A stretch of DNA of 64,000 bases from Owenia fusiformis. Lineage: Eukaryota > Annelida > Polychaeta > Sabellida > Oweniidae. The number at the start of each line of letters is the position of its first letter. Positions within the stretch are counted from its first letter, which is position 1. The stretch is taken from contig CAIIXF020000012.1 of assembly GCA_903813345.2 (NCBI GenBank), positions 31,378,501 to 31,442,500 on the forward strand, read 5' to 3'. Made by a program: the position numbers and the translations under genes. Shown here piece by piece: positions 59,045 to 64,000 of the stretch. The notes under the pieces are model-generated. The model was not told the DNA's origin, did not search any database, and saw only the letters and a program-made list of their open reading frames with translations.

Positions 59045-59872
59045 CTACAAGATATATTAATAGAATAAATATTATTATTTATATGTGTTCAGTACACAGG
59101 GTACGATCTGGATTTAAATACATCCCGTACATCGCTCCTGTCATCTAAAATAATATCATGGACTCACACTACTACTAATGCATTACTTCCACCTATAGAC
59201 ATAATACAAAAACCTAGATAAAGATTATTATCTGTGTACGTTTATACATTATTCATTTATCCTACCTACATTGAAGCACATTACAATCATCAAAACAAAG
59301 CAGTTTGTATACTCGTTTTTGTGCATTTTCTTACTGATCAAACTATTTTCCAATTTTCTAGTATTTAGCTTTTCGTGTGGAAATATTGAAACACAAAATC
59401 ATGTGGAAATGTCAAAGCACAATTTGTAAGATTGAAGTTAATCGACTTTTCTTGGGCACAAAATATATTACAAACGTATAACACATAAAGTCTTACAGTG
59501 TAAAAAACTGTCAAAAATGCTCCGCATGTTGCTAAACACAAATTAAGGTATAAATATTCGTACATACCAACAACTTCGATTGTCAATTCACTGCATTGCC
59601 AACCGTTCTCAACGTATTGGTAATTACTATAAGAACAGCATCTGTATATCCCTGCTTGGTTGAATTGTATGTTGTTAAGTTGTATTGTATCAATAGTATC
59701 GAGAATGTCAAAGTTTGGGTTATTTTTTGTCCTAAACCACCATCTGTACCATGGAATAGGCTTCGCTGATGATTTTCCTTTCAGTTGTACATTTGTTCCT
59801 ACTGTGTGGTGTAATATAGCTTAGTTTGGAATAGCGTTGCCATTGACAAAAAGGGTCGGTTTAAGTGCTGGA

Positions 59873-60030
59873 TATAAAACATCAATGGTATCATTGACAA
59901 ATATATCTAAAACATCCATGGTACATGTATCATTGACAATATATCTAAAACATCCATGATATCATTGACAAATATATCTATAACATCCATGGTATCATTG
60001 ACAATATATCTAAAACATCCATGGTATCAT
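59873..60030 (-). repeat. Tandem array of Ig-C acceptor segments
   Basis: Four to five units of about 37 bp, each ACCATGGATGTTTTAGATAT on the minus strand, i.e. the intron end of Ig-C repeated. The unit adjoining the exon has lost the AG while upstream units keep TTTTAG. Confidence 0.75.
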
Positions 60031-60164
60031 TGACAAATATCAGCGAAATAATTTGCAATAACGAAACATTACAAAACAGAATTGAACTAATGAAACGGAA
60101 CGGAACGGAGCAGAACATAACATAAGATAAACATCATAGCACATTTCATAATGCGAATACCTAC

Positions 60165-60458
60165 ATTCTATTATTTTTAGCTTTGTGGAACAATGTTGTT
60201 GGATATTCAGTACACTAAATGAACAATTGAGTTGTTTCTGGTTATCATAACTAGATGCTGTTTTAGTAAACGTTGACTTGAAGACCCCCAGTGTAGTCTC
60301 GTCTGCTATTGCAGTTTGCTCAATACCATTAAGTGTCCAAGTGATGATGGGTTTCTGGCTATCATCTCTCTCCCCTGCATATGTGACAGACCACTCAAAT
60401 GTGATGGTGTCATTCTGAATAAATGTCGTAGTCCCTGACATAGGGCATGATGCGGGAT
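60165..60458 (-). CDS. Ig-B exon of the decayed set (open)
   Basis: 98 codons, phase 1; [20 protein letters not shown] to [15 protein letters not shown], donor GAAT|GTAGGT. Most similar to gene 1 Ig-B. Confidence 0.75.
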
Positions 60459-60599
60459 CTGAAAATATAATCTTTTCAAGATTTGTGTTTCTGAATAAGC
60501 ATTCACACAATACGTATTGGGCATCAAATAGCGTAGTAGAATGGAATGTTTTTTTTATATTCAGGCTAGTTAAATTTAGGTCAATCATTTTTAATTCAT

Positions 60600-62390
60600 G
60601 TTTCGTAATTTAGAAGAAATGGATAGTTTTTACCTCTAGTCTCATATATTAATATCTATGTGATCGAACAGAATTGTGATGTATATCTGTTTATTCATTC
60701 TGATACTCATAGCATCTTTCTGTTTCGCCTGAAACATGCTCTGATATTATGAGCCATATTCTGTGATCTGAGCACATCAGATGGGAAGAGTTATAACTGT
60801 CAATAAGTGTGATAGTTATCATAATCATTTACCTAAATGTCAATACATTACATAATAGGCATTGTATTTAACAGCAGATATTAGCACAGGCACAGGTACA
60901 CAAGTTTAATGACCCAAATACTCCAATATCCAAGATGCGAGTAGAAATATTCTTGATTTATGTCATTAAAATAAGAGTTCAGTTGGTAATTTACATAAAT
61001 ATCTCCCATGATGCATTGCTTTGGAAGGGACAAATTTTTATTGGCCCGCCGAACGAGTCGATTACTATGAACGAAACGTCCGGAGATTGTAAAGTCAAAG
61101 GTCACGATCCGCTAATTTCATTGGTCGATGATTACATCATAGCATATGTATAGCATCGAAATGGCGGACGATTACTCGGACAAAAGTTCAACAAATTCTG
61201 ATAAATCTAAGCTTAGCGTGAATCTTGACAAAATGACAGTTTTTCAGCTTCCGATCTTCCATCAGCCCTCAAAAATACGTACTAGTTATATTATCCAATC
61301 TATTCAATAATCAGAAAGATAATCGGAGATTCAAAGTAACATTATTTTCATTTCTTTCGATCTTCAATGGCGTCTGAGCGATTTCTGGAAATCAGTGACG
61401 TCACTGAAATTGGACGGCATTTTCAACTACCGATTTTTTCGGATTTGGGGATTATAGTTCAACAAGCCTTGTTGTATATCTTCATTACATACATATCTAT
61501 CGTTTGTGCAAATGCAATTATACTATACATAAATGTCTAATAAAGCCATAATGCCTCATTGAAAATCGCACCCTGTGTAATCCAATGGGGAAGAACCCGG
61601 ATGTAGACAAAAATGTACCCTTCATGAGAGATCTCCAAGCGGGAGTTAATTAAACTGAACTAGAACTAGACTTTATCGCGTATTGGAGTATTAGATGAAA
61701 TGTGAGCTGAGATGACAGATCTCAAAAATCCTCAATTTTGGGCTCTCCTGGATCGCCAAATTAAGCTCATTATACCATGGCGTCTCGGGGTTAAGAAGAA
61801 ATGAGATGTCATGGTTTATCATTATGCTGTTTATTTACTCGATGATGTTTATATCACTCCGCATTAGTCGTTTTGATTACATTAACATTGATCGCTGAAT
61901 AGAACATACCATTTTATAAAAAATGGTGACCTAAGTCTTATAGAAATTAATGTTATGTTGCACAGCAATATTGAACGGCGGTTCAAGTACTGTATTGCAC
62001 ACGCTAAATGGAAGAGTGTACTTTCTAAAGACATCAAGTACATCTCTCACTAGAATGGAAAATTCCAACCTCTTTTGTTTGCATTCTCAAAAATGTAGAA
62101 AATGACGAACTTTGCTATGACGTTTTATAACTCCAATTGACGAAACCAATTTCACGTGTCGGCGACGAATATTTTTTATCTAGACGATCCAAGAATGTCA
62201 AGAATGCCAGTGCGATTTTTTACCTCCGATCAAACGATTCCAACTGTTTAAAAACGTTGATGTTAGTCCAGGCGTAAATATGGAATGGATCTTCTCATGA
62301 CTCGACCCATAGACGTGGACTTGCATCGAACTTTCCAAGATATCACGAACCATATAAGCAAGCACAATTTGTGTAAGTCTAAAATGTCCA
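60600..62390. other. Intron stretch without recognised feature
   Basis: Between Ig-A and Ig-B of the decayed set. No supported exon or repeat family. Confidence 0.4.
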
Positions 62391-62394
62391 TCAT

Positions 62395-62550
62395 GTGGGG
62401 GCAAAAATTGGGCCGAAAATGTGAAAATATGGGGCCCATTTTCTCGATAATTTAGCCCAAAATTAAAAATAAGATCTTAAAGTTCCTTTAAAGTTTTTGG
62501 GCCCAATTTTCTTTTCTGGGCCCAAACAAGGGGGCAGGCCCCTGTCCCAT
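62395..62550. repeat. GGGCCC-rich repeat relative
   Basis: GGGGCCCATTTTCTCG and TTTTTGGGCCCAATTTTC resemble the repeats at 11895 and 55789. Confidence 0.4.
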
Positions 62551-63130
62551 TTTTGGGAATGTAAACAAAAGAAGCTGTGCGAGCCATAAGGCATTTTCAT
62601 TCTTCTATCGTCAAAGATGTATTTTTTGGTGTCATAGAGAGTACAATCTATTCCATTGAGCATGTGTTATAACAGTATAGTCCGTGTATACACAGCATAA
62701 TAGTTTCATATATCAAAGATATATATGGGCTTGGTGGGGATCATTTCATAAACAATGCAGAATGCAACAAATACCATAAACGTTTGCTCAATGTTGCATG
62801 TGAATCTAATGTTCAATGGATTTTATTGCAACGTGTATAAAACAGCAACTTACTAAGTACAACCAAATGAGGCTCTAGGTCACCTATAGCTACCCCCTTT
62901 AGTGCATCATTACAAGTGTACTTTCCAGCATCATACAAGTCAGCGTTCCGAAGACCAAGGTTGTATGGTTTCTTTGTACTTATAAAGAACCTGTTTCGCA
63001 CACCATATCGAGTTACCCTGTCATTACGTGATATAGTAGATCCCGATCTTAGCCACTGCACATGGTGATGAGCCCCGGATGCAATAGGGTCAATATGACA
63101 AGTCAACTCAGCATTCTGCCCAGACAACAC

Positions 63131-63603
63131 TATCAGTTATCACACGTTTCAGCATGTGATACAGGAAATATTCCACGAAAGGTAATACTGTATCATCCAC
63201 GAAAGCGAAGCTTGAGTGGTGATACATTGTTACCCGAGTGGAATATTTCCTGTATCACATAAGCTGAAACGTGTGATGACGATTTTATCACATGTCTAGG
63301 AATTTTGAAGCATTTTGATTTGGTCAGTTATGATTGTGTTCAGTACTTCTGGTAACTATTATAATTTTTGATTTCGCTTTGAAACAATATGACGTCATAC
63401 CGTTGTATTCGTACTTGTTTGTGAAATAGTATGACGTCATATTGTTTTCCTTAGCTAGAAGTGATATAATCAGTGACGTCACATCGTTGCTATTGATCAT
63501 CACTGGTTGCCTCTAGTAACGTGTGAGACGGCCGTGTGAGACGGGAAAACTCACACGGTAATCAACCAATCAGATTACTGGAATTTTACAGAGCATGTGA
63601 TAA
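63131..63603. mobile_element. MITE-like insertion inside an Ig-A exon
   Basis: About 473 bp between ...CAGACAACAC and AAGCCCTGTC, which are adjacent in intact Ig-A exons. Internal palindrome arms ATCACACGTTTCAGC and GCTGAAACGTGTGAT (63138-63275); outer ends both begin TATCA when read inward. Non-coding. Confidence 0.75.
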
Positions 63604-63653
63604 AGCCCTGTCTTGTGGACCTTCTATGAGGACTATATCACCTTGACCAGAAG

Positions 63654-63945
63654 CTACAAGATATATTTACAGATTGAATAAGATGAAATAGTGTCAATAT
63701 ATATGACAAGTCAACTCAGCATTCTGCCCACACAACACGGCCCTGCCTTGTGGAGCTTCTATGAGGGCGATATCACCTTGACCAGAAGCTACAAGATATA
63801 TTTACCTATTGAATGAGATGAAATAGTGTTAATATGACAAGTCAACTCAGCATTTTGCCCAGACAACACGGCCCTGTCCCGTTGACCTTCTATGAGAACT
63901 GTATAACCTTGGCCAAATGCTGCAAGATATATTTACAGATTGAAT
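63654..63945 (-). repeat. Tandem Ig-A exon-start segments at the right edge
   Basis: Two or more further units of about 131 bp (acceptors near 63785 and 63925), each holding the first ~100 bp of Ig-A ([20 protein letters not shown]). Same design as the array at 11398-11890. Confidence 0.75.
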
Positions 63946-64000
63946 AAGTAACAGCCCTGGTTGATTCGTTTATTATTTTTGGTCACTTTCAGATGTTCTG

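Larger units (their letters stand above)
59568..63653 (-). pseudogene. Decayed Ig-A/B/C set upstream of gene 2
   Basis: Ig-A 63653-62854 is split by an element at 63131-63603. Ig-B 60458-60165 is open and phase-correct. Ig-C 59873-59568 has TTTTAT in place of the TTTTAG acceptor and an in-frame TAA (Q of PDQAIL). It may be the outer ectodomain half of an ancestral six-Ig gene 2, or the remains of a separate receptor. As read, it cannot be spliced into gene 2 in full. Confidence 0.7.

Noticed and set aside
43867-63653. One continuous six-Ig receptor gene
   Set aside because: The outer Ig-A and Ig-C exons are disrupted and the Ig-C acceptor is gone, so I call the outer set a pseudogene block and keep gene 2 from 59044.

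Overview
The window looks like AT-rich animal DNA. It has long introns with GT-AG junctions, polyadenylation signals, many small inverted-repeat elements, non-LTR retroelement debris and poly-G tracts. Receptor tyrosine kinases carrying a SUEL/Gal-binding lectin exon and Ig exons, a TRAF-like MATH protein, and CR1-type LINE debris suggest a marine invertebrate. A non-vertebrate deuterostome such as an echinoderm or relative is my guess; the species cannot be fixed from the sequence. I saw no rRNA, tRNA or CRISPR array.

Layout. (1) About 445-8950, plus strand: a complete eight-exon TRAF-like gene. It has a tiny first coding exon, a Lys/Glu-rich N-terminal part, a helical linker and a C-terminal MATH domain (424 residues predicted). 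(2) 9372-11890, minus: an orphan Ig-A/Ig-B/Ig-C exon set with no membrane segment or kinase. (3) 40257 down to 16677, minus: receptor kinase gene 1. Its order is signal peptide, SUEL lectin, Ser/Thr linker, Ig-A, Ig-B, Ig-C, Ser/Thr stalk, transmembrane helix, juxtamembrane, split tyrosine kinase. Fifteen exons keep phase throughout and give 899 residues. (4) 59044 down to 43867, minus: receptor kinase gene 2, a paralogue with Ig-A/B/C and an intact kinase half but a frame break in its transmembrane exon. (5) 63653 down to 59568, minus: another Ig-A/B/C set, partly dead. Its Ig-A exon is split by an inserted element, and its Ig-C exon has a stop and a lost splice acceptor.

The receptor exons come from one ancestral A-B-C-TM-kinase gene duplicated head to tail. 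The striking pattern is that short pieces spanning an intron end and the start of an exon (the 3' splice site plus the first part of the exon) have been tandemly amplified again and again. This happened to Ig-A, Ig-B, Ig-C, the alpha-C kinase exon (5 copies of 111 bp) and the activation-segment exon (3 copies of 131 bp). Usually only the copy next to the true donor stays complete.

The rest is introns and spacers holding MITE-like elements (CAGGGTG/TA, TTAA and palindromic families), LINE fragments, a Penelope-like fragment and simple repeats. How the gene products cooperate is inference: lectin-Ig receptor kinases probably read extracellular glycans or protein ligands and signal by tyrosine phosphorylation. 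The neighbouring TRAF-like gene is convergent with the orphan Ig set and need not be functionally linked.
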